Assembly: GCA_018435665.1 (NCBI GenBank)
Contig: JAHDND010000003.1
Location: forward strand, 24,436 to 88,435
Source: Candidatus Thiosymbion sp.
Lineage (GTDB): Bacteria; Pseudomonadota; Gammaproteobacteria; Chromatiales; Chromatiaceae
Length of the DNA: 64,000 nt
Direction of reading: 5' to 3'
This document shows, piece after piece, positions 49,211-58,000 of this stretch. Under the pieces are notes generated by a model. That model did no database searches. It was not told the origin of the DNA and worked only from the letters and a program-made list of their open reading frames with translations. Made by a program: the position numbers and the translations under genes. How positions within the stretch are numbered: the first letter of the stretch is position 1; each line of letters begins with the position of its first letter.

Positions 49211-50956
49211 TCAATTGATCACCCAATCACTCACTGGCACCAACCGTGGCGGGTCGTCTCCCAAGAGGCGCGCGATGTAGCAGCCCTTCGCCGCGTAACG
49301 CTGTTCGGGACCAAAACTCAACCGGTGGTAGAGAGGGATGGCGTAATGCTGATCGCGCATCATCTCGAAGGCCTCCAGGAAATAGTCGCGGTAAAACTCG
49401 CTGCGAATGGCGCCAATGGCCCCCGGTAGCATCCATCCCAGGAAGTACATCTGGGCCTGGATCGCCGAATTGCCGAGGGGGATATCGCGCGCCTGAAGCC
49501 ACCGGTCGACGATGCCCTGCCGGCGCATCCTCTCCTCGGGCAGGCTGTACGGATAGGTCAAGAGCAGCCGGTCCCGGACCTCTGTTGGGATCCGCGTCAG
49601 GTCAGTACCCGCAAGGCGCGAGGACATCAAGACCGCCTCGACCTGACCCGCGACCGCTGCGGCCGCCCGCGCCGCCGCAACCAGCGCATCACCCTCCAGC
49701 CACAGCAAAAGTACCGTGGGGCGCTGTCCCTCCAGCCCCCGCATCCACTCCGCCGGCGCGGGCTCTTCCCCGGGTGCGAACGGCAGCGAATACAGGCGGG
49801 TTCCACCGCCTCGTTCCCAGGTCTCTCGGAAGCCGCGGGCCGCATCCTCGCCCTTGGTGCCGGCCTGGAACATCTGGAGCACCGGTGACTGGTCACCCGC
49901 CTTGCGGTGGGCCGAGAGAAACTGCGCCGCCGACTCGCCCTCCTGATACAGTCCCTTGGAGAAGTAGAGGGTGTAGGTGTCGGTATCGGAGACGACCGGC
50001 TGATCCGTTACTGGCAGGATGGCGGGGATATCGTGCGCCTCGCAGAAGGCGTGAATCGGCGCCCAAGACCCGGCGGCAATTCCGCCCAGCAGCGCGAACA
50101 CCGGCCGTTCCTGGTAGTGCGCCTCTAGCTGGGCCTGCCAGCCGTCGGGTGGCCCCGTGAGCTCCCAAACGTCGAGGGTCAGCTTGCGGTAGGCGCCGAA
50201 CTTCTCGGTCTTGTAAAAGGGGCCCGATCGCGCCCGGCGCTCGTAGGGTCGCGTCTGGGTGTTGCGGGCGTCGATATGCGCCTGCAGCGTGGTCAGCATC
50301 GCCTCGCGATCGGCCGGATCCACCCCCTCCGTGATGACGGTGGCAAAGCGGATCACCTCTTCATCCGCCCCGGGGTCGGTGTCGGTCGACAGATTACGCA
50401 GATAGTGGATCAGGACAGCCATGTCCCGGTCGTTCAGCTCGTAGCGTGGCATGACGCGATTCAGTTCACGCCCGGTCGGATCGAGGCCGGTGCGCAGCGC
50501 GTGGGCGAGGGCCTCGTCGCTGTAAGGCGGGCGCTCGTCATCCATTTCAAACCGTGTCGGGAGGGTCCAGCGTTCGGTAGAGCCCGGCCCCTGATGCTGC
50601 TTGGTCGGGTTCCAGGTACCGGCCCGCCGCCGCGGCCGCCCCAACTCCTTGCCGCTGATCGGCCAGGCAATCACCGAGCCCTCCAGGGAGCCTAGACCGC
50701 TGCGCCGATGGCAGCTCACGCAGTTGAGCATGGTCCCGTCCACCGCCACGTCGCCGGCGACGATGGCTCGCACTGGTTCGCCGTCGACGCCGCGACCTTC
50801 GCGGTACAGACGCTCGCCAAGGGCCAGCGCCTGCATGGCAGGGAAGCCCGCCACTGACCCATCACCGGTGTCGCTGGCCCTCGCTTGCGGCAGTGCCGAA
50901 ATGCCGAGGGCGAGGATCAGCGTCACGCCCAACACTTGAACAGGATTCGTGTGCAT
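49211..50956 (-). CDS. Cytochrome c fused to periplasmic-binding-protein-like domain
   Basis: This 581-aa exported protein has a signal peptide at 1-28. A class I cytochrome c domain follows, with haem motif CVSCH at 79-83 and a likely axial Met in NRVMPRYELNDRDMAVLIHYL near 167. From about 200 to 565 the sequence resembles the type I periplasmic-binding fold of amino-acid/branched-chain receptors (FALLGGIAAGSWAPIHAFCEAHDIPAILPVTD, then YFSKGLYQEG). The fusion would couple ligand sensing or docking to electron transfer in the periplasm. It is 6 nt after the subtilase gene and 86 nt before the SCO gene. It could be the electron acceptor of the multicopper-oxidase system, an inference from context. 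Confidence 0.82.
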   Translation of the reverse strand: MHTNPVQVLGVTLILALGISALPQARASDTGDGSVAGFPAMQALALGERLYREGRGVDGEPVRAIVAGDVAVDGTMLNCVSCHRRSGLGSLEGSVIAWPISGKELGRPRRRAGTWNPTKQHQGPGSTERWTLPTRFEMDDERPPYSDEALAHALRTGLDPTGRELNRVMPRYELNDRDMAVLIHYLRNLSTDTDPGADEEVIRFATVITEGVDPADREAMLTTLQAHIDARNTQTRPYERRARSGPFYKTEKFGAYRKLTLDVWELTGPPDGWQAQLEAHYQERPVFALLGGIAAGSWAPIHAFCEAHDIPAILPVTDQPVVSDTDTYTLYFSKGLYQEGESAAQFLSAHRKAGDQSPVLQMFQAGTKGEDAARGFRETWERGGGTRLYSLPFAPGEEPAPAEWMRGLEGQRPTVLLLWLEGDALVAAARAAAAVAGQVEAVLMSSRLAGTDLTRIPTEVRDRLLLTYPYSLPEERMRRQGIVDRWLQARDIPLGNSAIQAQMYFLGWMLPGAIGAIRSEFYRDYFLEAFEMMRDQHYAIPLYHRLSFGPEQRYAAKGCYIARLLGDDPPRLVPVSDWVIN

Positions 50957-50962
50957 GGTCGG

Positions 50963-52531
50963 CTACTTATTCTTGCCTTTACCGCCACCGGTGCCACCGC
51001 CCGCGGTCGGACAGGCCTTACCGCTCCGACGGTCGACCCCATCGCAGTCCTGATCGATTCCGTCCCCCTTGATGTCGCAGGCGGCGGGATTGATCGCCGG
51101 ATCGAGGTCGTTACAGTCAACCGGCGTACCGCAGTCCGCCTCGGCGAAGAAGGCGTCGCCATCGACATCCGTGCATACCGGTCCCGGCGGCGGCAGCGTG
51201 CCCAGGAGATCAAGCGCGACGGGGAGGTTGAGCAGGCCGTGGCCGGCGGTGTTGTCCGCGCCGGCGGACCCGATATCGGTCGCGCCCGCCTTCAGGGCCT
51301 GCTCGAGGGCGGCGACGCTTGCGTCCGGGTGCGCCTGGCGCAACAGGGCGATGGCACCGGCGACATGGGGCGCCGCGAATGAGGTGCCACTGACGCTCTG
51401 ATAGCCTCTCCCGAGGTCGGCCGCCCTGATACCGACGCCTGGCGCCACGACTTCCGGAAAAATGCGGCCGTCACAGGGCGACGGGCCGATGCCGCTGGTC
51501 CAAGTCACTTTCAAGGTCGAGTCGACCGCGCCCACCCCGAAGCCATCCGGATTGTTCGCCGGGCTCACGCTGCCCAGGCTTCCTTGGTTTCCCGCGGCAA
51601 ACACCACCGCGATTCCGACGGCCTTCAGGACCTCGAGGTCAGACTGGAACTCCAGGATGCACTCGCCTACCTGGTTGGCAAATCCCCAGGAGTTGTTCAC
51701 CACGTCAGGAATGTCGGCCGTCCCGGGGTTGCCGTCCGGGTCCAGCAGCCACTGGAACCCCTGGTGAATGCCGCTCAAGGCTGCGACGCCAGCGTCATTG
51801 AAGATCTTCACCGCGATCCACTTGGCCCCCGGGGCGACGCCAATCGAGGTGCCGCCCGCATCCCCGCCGACAGCAACGCTCATGGTGCCCGTGCCATGGC
51901 CGCTCCGATCGTAGGGGGTCGGATGCTCCCCATTGGGGTCGAACCAGCTATTGGACCCAGCACGCCAGCGACCGACGAGGTCCGGGTGGGAGGCATCGAC
52001 GCCGGTATCCATTCCAGCAACGACGCTTCCCGCTCCGGTCAGCCCTTGGCCCCACACCGCCGGGACCTGAACGGCCTCCAGGTTCCACTCGCTTGGCGCG
52101 GACGCGGTCGGCTCCGGGCTTGGCGCGGCCAGGGTGGCATCGAGCTTGATGCGCTCGATCTCCGGCAGCGTCGCCAGATCGCGCACCAGATCCGGACTAG
52201 CGGTTGCCGCCAGGGCGTTGATCGACCAGAGCTCGATGATCCGCGTGGCGCCGCCCGCCTTCAGCAACTCGACGGCCGATCCTTGGCTCTCATCCGCCAG
52301 GTTGCGCAGGGCCCACAGCAGGGCGGCGAGCTGCATGCCGCCGCCCTGCCCTTGCCCGGGAAAGACGCTCAGATCCACGCGCTCCGAGAACTGGGCGATG
52401 AATGCGACATCGGCGCCGGATTGCATCGCCGCCTGGAGGTCAGGGTCGATGACGGTGGCCCCGATCACCGCGCTCCAGGGCATGGCCAGGCCAAACATGG
52501 CCAGGGCGATGGGGTGCTTCGCGACACTCAT
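50963..52531 (-). CDS. Exported S8 subtilisin-like peptidase with MopE-type metal-binding tail
   Basis: This is a 522-aa subtilase. After a signal peptide there is a pro-region to about 130. The catalytic triad is Asp175 (VAGMDTGVDASHPD), His212 (SGHGTGT) and Ser384 (SGTSFAAPHVAG), with the oxyanion Asn in VVNNSWG. The C-terminus (about 455-510) has the DxDGDxFxxxxDC…DCNDxDPxxxP…DxxCDGxD pattern of the putative metal-binding motif found in the copper protein MopE of methanotrophs, ending in a Gly/Lys-rich tail. ATG at 52531 (third codon of the longest frame) is preferred because AAGGAG lies 6 nt before it; ATG at 52537 touches the Shine-Dalgarno. It may process the other exported proteins of the cluster. 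Confidence 0.88.
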   Translation of the reverse strand: MSVAKHPIALAMFGLAMPWSAVIGATVIDPDLQAAMQSGADVAFIAQFSERVDLSVFPGQGQGGGMQLAALLWALRNLADESQGSAVELLKAGGATRIIELWSINALAATASPDLVRDLATLPEIERIKLDATLAAPSPEPTASAPSEWNLEAVQVPAVWGQGLTGAGSVVAGMDTGVDASHPDLVGRWRAGSNSWFDPNGEHPTPYDRSGHGTGTMSVAVGGDAGGTSIGVAPGAKWIAVKIFNDAGVAALSGIHQGFQWLLDPDGNPGTADIPDVVNNSWGFANQVGECILEFQSDLEVLKAVGIAVVFAAGNQGSLGSVSPANNPDGFGVGAVDSTLKVTWTSGIGPSPCDGRIFPEVVAPGVGIRAADLGRGYQSVSGTSFAAPHVAGAIALLRQAHPDASVAALEQALKAGATDIGSAGADNTAGHGLLNLPVALDLLGTLPPPGPVCTDVDGDAFFAEADCGTPVDCNDLDPAINPAACDIKGDGIDQDCDGVDRRSGKACPTAGGGTGGGKGKNK

Positions 52532-52541
52532 CTTCATCTCC

Positions 52542-53051
52542 TTACTCCACGACCAGGTTTGGGGCCCAGAAGTCGCCGATGGCGACCGTCACCTTGTCGC
52601 CCGTCTTGACCAGCCCACCGGCATTGCCGAAGAAGGTCCAGTAGATGCGACCTTCCTTGGGCGTGTCGGAGCTCCGCAGGGGACCGACCTTGGCGGTCTT
52701 GGGCACCGCGAGCACCTTGCCGGTGGCCTGGTGGATCAGGGTGGGCTTGGTCTTCCGCTCGAAGAGTGCGGTCGCCTTCTCCGGATCCAGGACGCGGTAG
52801 CGGAAGTCGAGCATGTGACCGTGGGCGGTCCGGCGCAGAGAGACGATCTCCACGCCCCAACGGTCTTTGAGTTCCGCGTTCAGCGCCAGCAGTTGCTCCA
52901 GGGCGTCGACTCCTTGGCTGTCCGCGGATGGCGGGATTTCCAGAGAGACCAGCTCGTCGGCGGCCAAGGCGATGTTTGAGGTGGATGGGCCAAAGGCGAT
53001 GGCCGAAGCCAGCACGCCGGCGGTTAGCAGCTTTTCGAATGTCGGTTTCAT
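52542..53051 (-). CDS. Small periplasmic protein of unknown function in the oxidase cluster
   Basis: This 169-aa protein is not recognised. It has a signal peptide (FEKLLTAGVLASAIAFG, cleavage probably after ALAA). The mature part holds SLRRTAHGHMLDFRYRVLDPEKA, FERKTKPTLIHQATGKVLAVP, KEGRIYWTFFGNAGGLVKTGDKVTV and a C-terminal strand. This all-beta-looking domain has one His-x-Met (HGHML) and no Cys in the mature protein. The start at 53051 follows a GGAGA. It sits 10 nt before the subtilase gene and is surely co-transcribed with it. Confidence 0.8.
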   Translation of the reverse strand: MKPTFEKLLTAGVLASAIAFGPSTSNIALAADELVSLEIPPSADSQGVDALEQLLALNAELKDRWGVEIVSLRRTAHGHMLDFRYRVLDPEKATALFERKTKPTLIHQATGKVLAVPKTAKVGPLRSSDTPKEGRIYWTFFGNAGGLVKTGDKVTVAIGDFWAPNLVVE

Positions 53052-53122
53052 GGCATCTCTCCAATCGGTGTTTCGCAGGCGAGGACCGAGGGGTCCCCTG
53101 TCTTTTCGCGGGTCACGATGCT

Positions 53123-53169
53123 CGACCCCCAAGACCTCCCCACGGCAGGGGGGAGGTTCCTTGGGGTCG
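53123..53169 (-). terminator. Large hairpin inside the oxidase cluster
   Basis: A long stem (CGACCCC…CCTCCCC paired with GGGGAGG…GGGGTCG, with a small internal mismatch) around an ACGGCA loop lies in the 217-bp gap between two genes of the cluster. It may partly terminate or stabilise the transcript and so set different levels for the oxidase genes upstream and the peptidase, cytochrome and SCO genes downstream. Confidence 0.45.
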
Positions 53170-53268
53170 GTGTCGCGACTGAGGGGTCGTAGATCGCGGC
53201 CCGCGGCTTCCGATCAGCATTGGCCAAAAGGCGATCGCCGATGCTGAGCGCGCGGGCGCGGGTTGCCG

Positions 53269-55203
53269 TTACTTGACTACATTGATCCTGACCGTGGCCA
53301 CGTTAGAGGTGGCGCCGTCGTTGTCCTTGACGGTGTACTGGAAGGTGTCGGTACCGCGGTAGCCGGCGCTCTTGGGCGTGTAGTCGATGCTGCCGTCGCC
53401 GTTGTTGGTCACGGTGCCGCCCGCCGTGGCGATCGTTCCGGTTGTGATGACGACCGAGGTCGCGTCGATGGTGCCGTCTTGATCCATGTCGTTGGCCACG
53501 ATGTTGTAGTTGTCGAGTAGCGTGTTCCTGGGCGTCGATGCGGTGTCGTCGTTGGCGGTCGGCGCGATGTTGTCAGGCGACGGGGGCGCGGCGATTACCG
53601 AGACCGTCACCGTCGCCAGCGAGCACAGCGAAATCGGATCGCAGGCCTGGTAGGTGAAGGTGTCAAAATCACCCGCATTAAGCCCGGCCGCATTGAAGGC
53701 GAACCCCCCCTCCGTGCCCAAAGGGGTACTCAGGGTGCCAAGGGTGGGCGGCGTCCCGATCTGCGCTGTCAACGTGTCGCCGTCGGGGTCGGAGTCGTTC
53801 CCGAGCACGCCGGGTCCCGCCACCGTCAGCGTTTCTCCCGCGACCACTTGATAGCCATCGGCCACCGCCACGGGCGCGTCGGCGGTCCCGTTGACCGTGA
53901 TGCTAACGACCGCGACATTGCTATTCGGTCCGCCAACCCCGTCGTTGGCCAGATAGCTGAATTGGTCAGGGCCGAAGTAATCCGCGTTCGGGGTATAGGT
54001 GAAGGAGCCGTCGGCCGCAAGACCCGTTCCCAGGCTGCCATGTGCCGGACTACTGACGAGCAGGGCTGCGGCAGCCCCACCGGTGTCATTGTCGAGCACC
54101 CCGGCTGGCGAACCTCCCGCTGTCGTCGTCAGGGAGTTGTCCTCATCGATGGTGTAGTCACCCGGGTTCGTAGGGTCACTGACCCCCGTCGGCGCAGCGG
54201 TGACCGCGTTTGCCACCAGTTGGGCGACCATGCCGCCGTTGGCCAGGTTGAGCGCCCGGTCGTAGAGGGCGTAGGAGCCGTCGGTGCTGGCATTAACGAC
54301 CGCATCGATGGTCTTTCCTGCTTGCAGCTCAAGCCCATACTGCTCCATGGGGTGCGGATAGCGGTGGGCGTCCTCGGCCTTGAGGTCCAGGTAGAGGCCC
54401 CCGCCCAGGGTGGGCACGAAGGTCTCGATCCCCGCGTTGACGAAGCGCAGCAACACGTCTTGGTTCGTGCTGAGGGCGACTTGCGGGTTGGTCCCGTCAT
54501 AGGACTGGCCGTTGATCAGGAAGTACTTCGGGTTCCAACCGCTTTCCGTGACGTTGAATCCGTCCTTGCTGGGGTCGTCAACCCTCGAAACCCGGGCACC
54601 GCCGTAGGCGGCCGGATTCGCGTTCAAGCCCGGATCGATCGCGCTGAAGACGAGCACCCGGTCCTCGAAGTAGGGAACGTCGGAGTACGCCAAGTTGGCG
54701 GCCTGGTCCACGACGAGGGCCCCATAGAGCCCCATGGGTACCTGGGTCCGGATCCGGTCCGTGGCGCTGTGGTAGAGGAAGGTGCCGGACCTGCCGGTGA
54801 GATCGAAGATGTAGGTGGCCGTGCCGCCATTTTCCGCGGCTTCGCTCGTAAATCTCCCGGGCGTACCGCCGGACGCGCTGCCCCTGAGTCCCGGGATGAA
54901 GAGCGACACCGGCTCGGCGAGGCAATTCTTGAGGTTCACCGTGAGGCCGGCCGATGCGGCCGTGCGCAGCGTTGGTCCCACGTTCCAGGTTGCCGTCGGA
55001 TCGACCGATGTACAGTCGAAGCTCGCGGCATCCGTGACCTCGACGTAGCCCCACATGTTGATGGAGATGCCGCCACCGGGCGGTGTCCACTGCCCAGGTA
55101 CCGCCACTAGCTCGGCGGCGAAGGACGGCATCGCCGCCAAGGCGAAGATGGCCAGCGCCGGCGCCCGCGTACGTGTCTTTCTCATGATCTTCTCGGAGTT
55201 CAT
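53269..55203 (-). CDS. Multicopper-oxidase-fold protein without copper ligands, fused to Ig-like repeats
   Basis: This is a 644-aa exported protein. Residues 30-335 follow the two-cupredoxin layout of the neighbouring oxidase genes, with the same landmarks (LLRFVNAGIETF, GTFLYHSATDRIRTQVPMGLYGALVV). The ligand positions have changed: HFH is FIP, HCH is YHS, and HPLHLHG is FVPTLGG. No copper site is expected. From about 345 to the end are three cadherin/VCBS-type Ig-like repeats with DNDTGG, GNDSDPDGD and NDMDQDGT calcium-type turns. It probably acts as a structural or surface-binding partner of the two oxidase proteins upstream. A second Met (residue 7) is an alternative start. Confidence 0.8.
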   Translation of the reverse strand: MNSEKIMRKTRTRAPALAIFALAAMPSFAAELVAVPGQWTPPGGGISINMWGYVEVTDAASFDCTSVDPTATWNVGPTLRTAASAGLTVNLKNCLAEPVSLFIPGLRGSASGGTPGRFTSEAAENGGTATYIFDLTGRSGTFLYHSATDRIRTQVPMGLYGALVVDQAANLAYSDVPYFEDRVLVFSAIDPGLNANPAAYGGARVSRVDDPSKDGFNVTESGWNPKYFLINGQSYDGTNPQVALSTNQDVLLRFVNAGIETFVPTLGGGLYLDLKAEDAHRYPHPMEQYGLELQAGKTIDAVVNASTDGSYALYDRALNLANGGMVAQLVANAVTAAPTGVSDPTNPGDYTIDEDNSLTTTAGGSPAGVLDNDTGGAAAALLVSSPAHGSLGTGLAADGSFTYTPNADYFGPDQFSYLANDGVGGPNSNVAVVSITVNGTADAPVAVADGYQVVAGETLTVAGPGVLGNDSDPDGDTLTAQIGTPPTLGTLSTPLGTEGGFAFNAAGLNAGDFDTFTYQACDPISLCSLATVTVSVIAAPPSPDNIAPTANDDTASTPRNTLLDNYNIVANDMDQDGTIDATSVVITTGTIATAGGTVTNNGDGSIDYTPKSAGYRGTDTFQYTVKDNDGATSNVATVRINVVK

Positions 55204-55221
55204 TTCGGGTTCACTCCTACC

Positions 55222-56580
55222 TTAAGGAATGGTTGTACCGGGCGGCTCAACAACCATCATGCTGAGCATGCCGCCGGGGAAGATGTCGAAGTTGGTCAAC
55301 TCCTTTTCGGTGTGCGAGTGCCACATGAAGAAGTAGCCCAGGTTCGGGTTCAGGCCGCCCTCACCCGGTGGCAGGGGTTCGCCGGAACCCATGTACGGGC
55401 TTCCCGACCACCAGCCGCCGAAGGCCAGGTTCTGGTTCTCGGGTAGAACGACCGGGAACGGCTTGCCGTGGTCGGCGCAGTACTCGTGGGTCACCGGGTC
55501 ATACTTAGGTGCTCCCGGGTCCTGCGCCTGACCGACAGCCTTCCCATTGCATGTGTGCGGCAGGTTCACATCCGTCCCGCCGTAGATATCCCAACCCAGC
55601 TTCTCGCCAGTCCATTCGAAGATCGCGTCCACGGTCTGGCCGGGAACCGACAGGGTCGTGAAGCGCTTGCGCGGCGCCAGGGTCTGACCGTCGTCGAGCA
55701 GTAGCAGGCGGCCATAGCGGGCGATCTCGGAGTAGTGATTGCCGTGCAGGTGGAGCGGATGCTGGTCCTGGTCGCCGCCGAGGATGCGCACCAGTACCCG
55801 CTGCCCCGGGGTCATGCGCGGGGTGCAGTTGTAGGGTTGGTGCGGCAGCCAATTGACGAACGGGTCCGCCAGGTCGTCGGGGGCAGCGCGGCCGTTGATG
55901 AACCAGTAGACGGGCCAGCGCGCGGTCACGTCGATCTCACCGAAGCGATTCTGCTCGGCTAGCTGATGGATCTTCGGGTCCATGGAGGTGAGCAGGAACA
56001 TCACCTCATGGTCAAAGGCCGTCTCGGGATGGTTGTAGGCAAAGCCTTCACCCTGGGTCGGCCGCACGATGATGGCGCCCACCAGACCCATCTCGATCTG
56101 AAGCTTGGGATCGGTGCCCGAGTAGTACATGTAGGTCCCGGGCTCAGTGGCGGTGAAGGTGTAGGTCACGACGTCCGCTGGTCCGCAGGACTCCTTGGTG
56201 AGGAGGCCGTCGCTGCCGCCAGACGCGGTGACGCTATGGCCCGGAAAGACCATCGAGGTGCACTTTGCGAACGGCAGATTGCTGGTCAGATTGATGGTGA
56301 CCGCGTCACCCTGATCCAGAATCAGGGTCGGCCCGGGGTACTGAGGCACCTCTGCTGGGTTTGATCCTGGAGCATGAAAGCCCCAGAAATGGATGGAGCC
56401 GCCATCCGCGGTGCTGACCTCCCCGGCCCCGGCGGTGAAGCTAAAGTTGTTGGTTGCGCTGGTGATGCCGTCGATCCGCGCCTGGGCCTGTGCGATGCCG
56501 ACGGGCAGCCAGAGGAGGGCGGCCACGGCCGCGATCGCGAAAACCCCGCTCTTCGGGCGGGTTATGTCAGATACCTTCAT
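55222..56580 (-). CDS. Multicopper-oxidase-fold protein with C-terminal copper ligands only
   Basis: This is a 452-aa exported protein (signal peptide at about 1-32). The C-terminal cupredoxin domain keeps HPLHLHGNH (His274, 277, 279) and MWHSHTEKE (His421, His423) with Met438, but the type 1 Cys is Ser422. The N-terminal domain has lost its motifs (HFHG is VFPG, HCH is YYS). On its own it cannot make a type 1 centre or a full trinuclear cluster. GGAGA precedes the ATG by 7 nt. It lies 13 nt after the gene for the complementary oxidase protein. The HSHTEKELTNFDIFPGGM block recalls large Mn-oxidising oxidases as I remember them; this needs checking. Confidence 0.85.
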   Translation of the reverse strand: MKVSDITRPKSGVFAIAAVAALLWLPVGIAQAQARIDGITSATNNFSFTAGAGEVSTADGGSIHFWGFHAPGSNPAEVPQYPGPTLILDQGDAVTINLTSNLPFAKCTSMVFPGHSVTASGGSDGLLTKESCGPADVVTYTFTATEPGTYMYYSGTDPKLQIEMGLVGAIIVRPTQGEGFAYNHPETAFDHEVMFLLTSMDPKIHQLAEQNRFGEIDVTARWPVYWFINGRAAPDDLADPFVNWLPHQPYNCTPRMTPGQRVLVRILGGDQDQHPLHLHGNHYSEIARYGRLLLLDDGQTLAPRKRFTTLSVPGQTVDAIFEWTGEKLGWDIYGGTDVNLPHTCNGKAVGQAQDPGAPKYDPVTHEYCADHGKPFPVVLPENQNLAFGGWWSGSPYMGSGEPLPPGEGGLNPNLGYFFMWHSHTEKELTNFDIFPGGMLSMMVVEPPGTTIP

Positions 56581-56593
56581 ATCGGTTCTCCGG

Positions 56594-57937
56594 TCAGTTG
56601 ATCACGATCTTGGTCATCATGCCGCCGAGGTCTGTGGCCTCGTCGTTGTTGGCCAGGTACTGCAGGTTGGAGGCGTAGAGGTAGTACTCGCCGGCAGGCA
56701 CCCCGGCGGTATTGAGGATGACGTCCACAGACATGCCGCCCCCCATGGTCACCGAGTTGGTGGTGTAGTGGAGCTTGGTGCCGTTGGCGGCCATCAGCTC
56801 CTTGGCGTCGATACCCACGACCTCCAGCGGGATGCTCGGGCTGATCAGGGTGTGGGTGGCCGTGATGTTGAGGTTTGAGAGCCGCAGCAGGACCTTCTGG
56901 CCTGCCGTGGCCGTGATTAGCGAGGACGCCACCTGAGACTCAATACCGCCGTTTTCGAGGGGTGCCGAAAGTGGATTTGGATTCACCGTATCCGGGTAGC
57001 CGCGGCCGTTGATCATCGGATAGCGGTCCCACATCAGGGCGAAGGGCAGCGGCTGTACGGCCCAGCTCGCGTCGTGGAAGTCGGGGTCGAACCCGCCGAG
57101 TTGCAGCGGGTACTCCTTGTCGTAGGCGGTCGATCCGTCCCCGTCGTTGTAGACATAGCCGCATGGAATGCCTGCAACGTCATCCGGGGTGCCGCATTCC
57201 ATGTCGTTGAGGCCAAGGTTGCCGGCGGGAATTCCATTCAGGGAATCCCCGATAAAGCTCTGCGCAGCGAGTACGTACAGGTTGCCGAGCATGCCCATCT
57301 GCATATGCTCAGTGGCCTCGACATGGCAGTGGTACATGAAGGTACCTGGCTCCGCCAGGTTGTAGTAGTAGGTCAGGGTGGCCCCCTGGTTGATGGCGAT
57401 ACCCGACTCCGGCAGACCGTCGAACACGGTGGACGACTGCGGGAATCCGTGGAAGTGGACGGTATGCGGGTCGAACAGATCGGGCCGGATCACCATGCCA
57501 ACGTTGGTCAGGCTGAGGTAGAAGTTCTTGCCCTGGTCGACCACGATCGCCGGGGCCGGGAAGGCCGCGGCCAGCAGGCCGTTGCTCAGGACATCCGCTG
57601 CCGGGGTGCCGGTCTGATCCGAGAAGCCGAAGATGTACAGCGGCCGGCCGTCCGTCATCGTCACGAAGCCGTCCCCACCCGTGATGTGCATGCACTGGAC
57701 GTTCTGGTCGATCGCGTCCTGGGCCTCGTTGTACCTGCCGCTCGGTGGACCAGCGGTGACGCTGTCCAAGCAGTCGCCGTCGTTGTTGCGGTCGCAGGGG
57801 CACTGGATGTTGACCTGCGCCGAGGTCGGCATCCAGGGGACCAGGGTCGCGGCTAGCGCCAGCGACACCGCTCCGAAAAGCCTTGCCCGTCTCTTGGAAA
57901 ACGCTGTTGGGGTCTGACTCGTCGTCGTATTCATCAT
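56594..57937 (-). CDS. Multicopper oxidase with N-terminal copper ligands only
   Basis: This is a 447-aa exported protein. The signal region has a twin-Arg (SKRRARLFG) before the hydrophobic stretch, so Tat export is possible. The first cupredoxin domain has PHTVHFHGF (His158, 161, 163) and MYHCHVEATEHMQMGM (His203, Cys204, His205, His211, Met216). This is a complete type 1 site plus half of a trinuclear site. The second domain has lost the matching motifs (HPLHLHG is replaced around ATHTLISPS, and HCH is YAS). It also has a Cys-rich N-terminal insertion (IQCPCDRNNDGDC) of calcium-loop type. GGGGAGAGGA precedes the start. It should need a partner domain to reduce oxygen; the next gene encodes one with the complementary ligands. 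Confidence 0.87.
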   Translation of the reverse strand: MMNTTTSQTPTAFSKRRARLFGAVSLALAATLVPWMPTSAQVNIQCPCDRNNDGDCLDSVTAGPPSGRYNEAQDAIDQNVQCMHITGGDGFVTMTDGRPLYIFGFSDQTGTPAADVLSNGLLAAAFPAPAIVVDQGKNFYLSLTNVGMVIRPDLFDPHTVHFHGFPQSSTVFDGLPESGIAINQGATLTYYYNLAEPGTFMYHCHVEATEHMQMGMLGNLYVLAAQSFIGDSLNGIPAGNLGLNDMECGTPDDVAGIPCGYVYNDGDGSTAYDKEYPLQLGGFDPDFHDASWAVQPLPFALMWDRYPMINGRGYPDTVNPNPLSAPLENGGIESQVASSLITATAGQKVLLRLSNLNITATHTLISPSIPLEVVGIDAKELMAANGTKLHYTTNSVTMGGGMSVDVILNTAGVPAGEYYLYASNLQYLANNDEATDLGGMMTKIVIN

Positions 57938-58000
57938 CGTGTCCTCTCCCCGGCACCCGGCCGGACCTGAGCCCGGACGGGTGCCGTTATAGGCAGTGGA

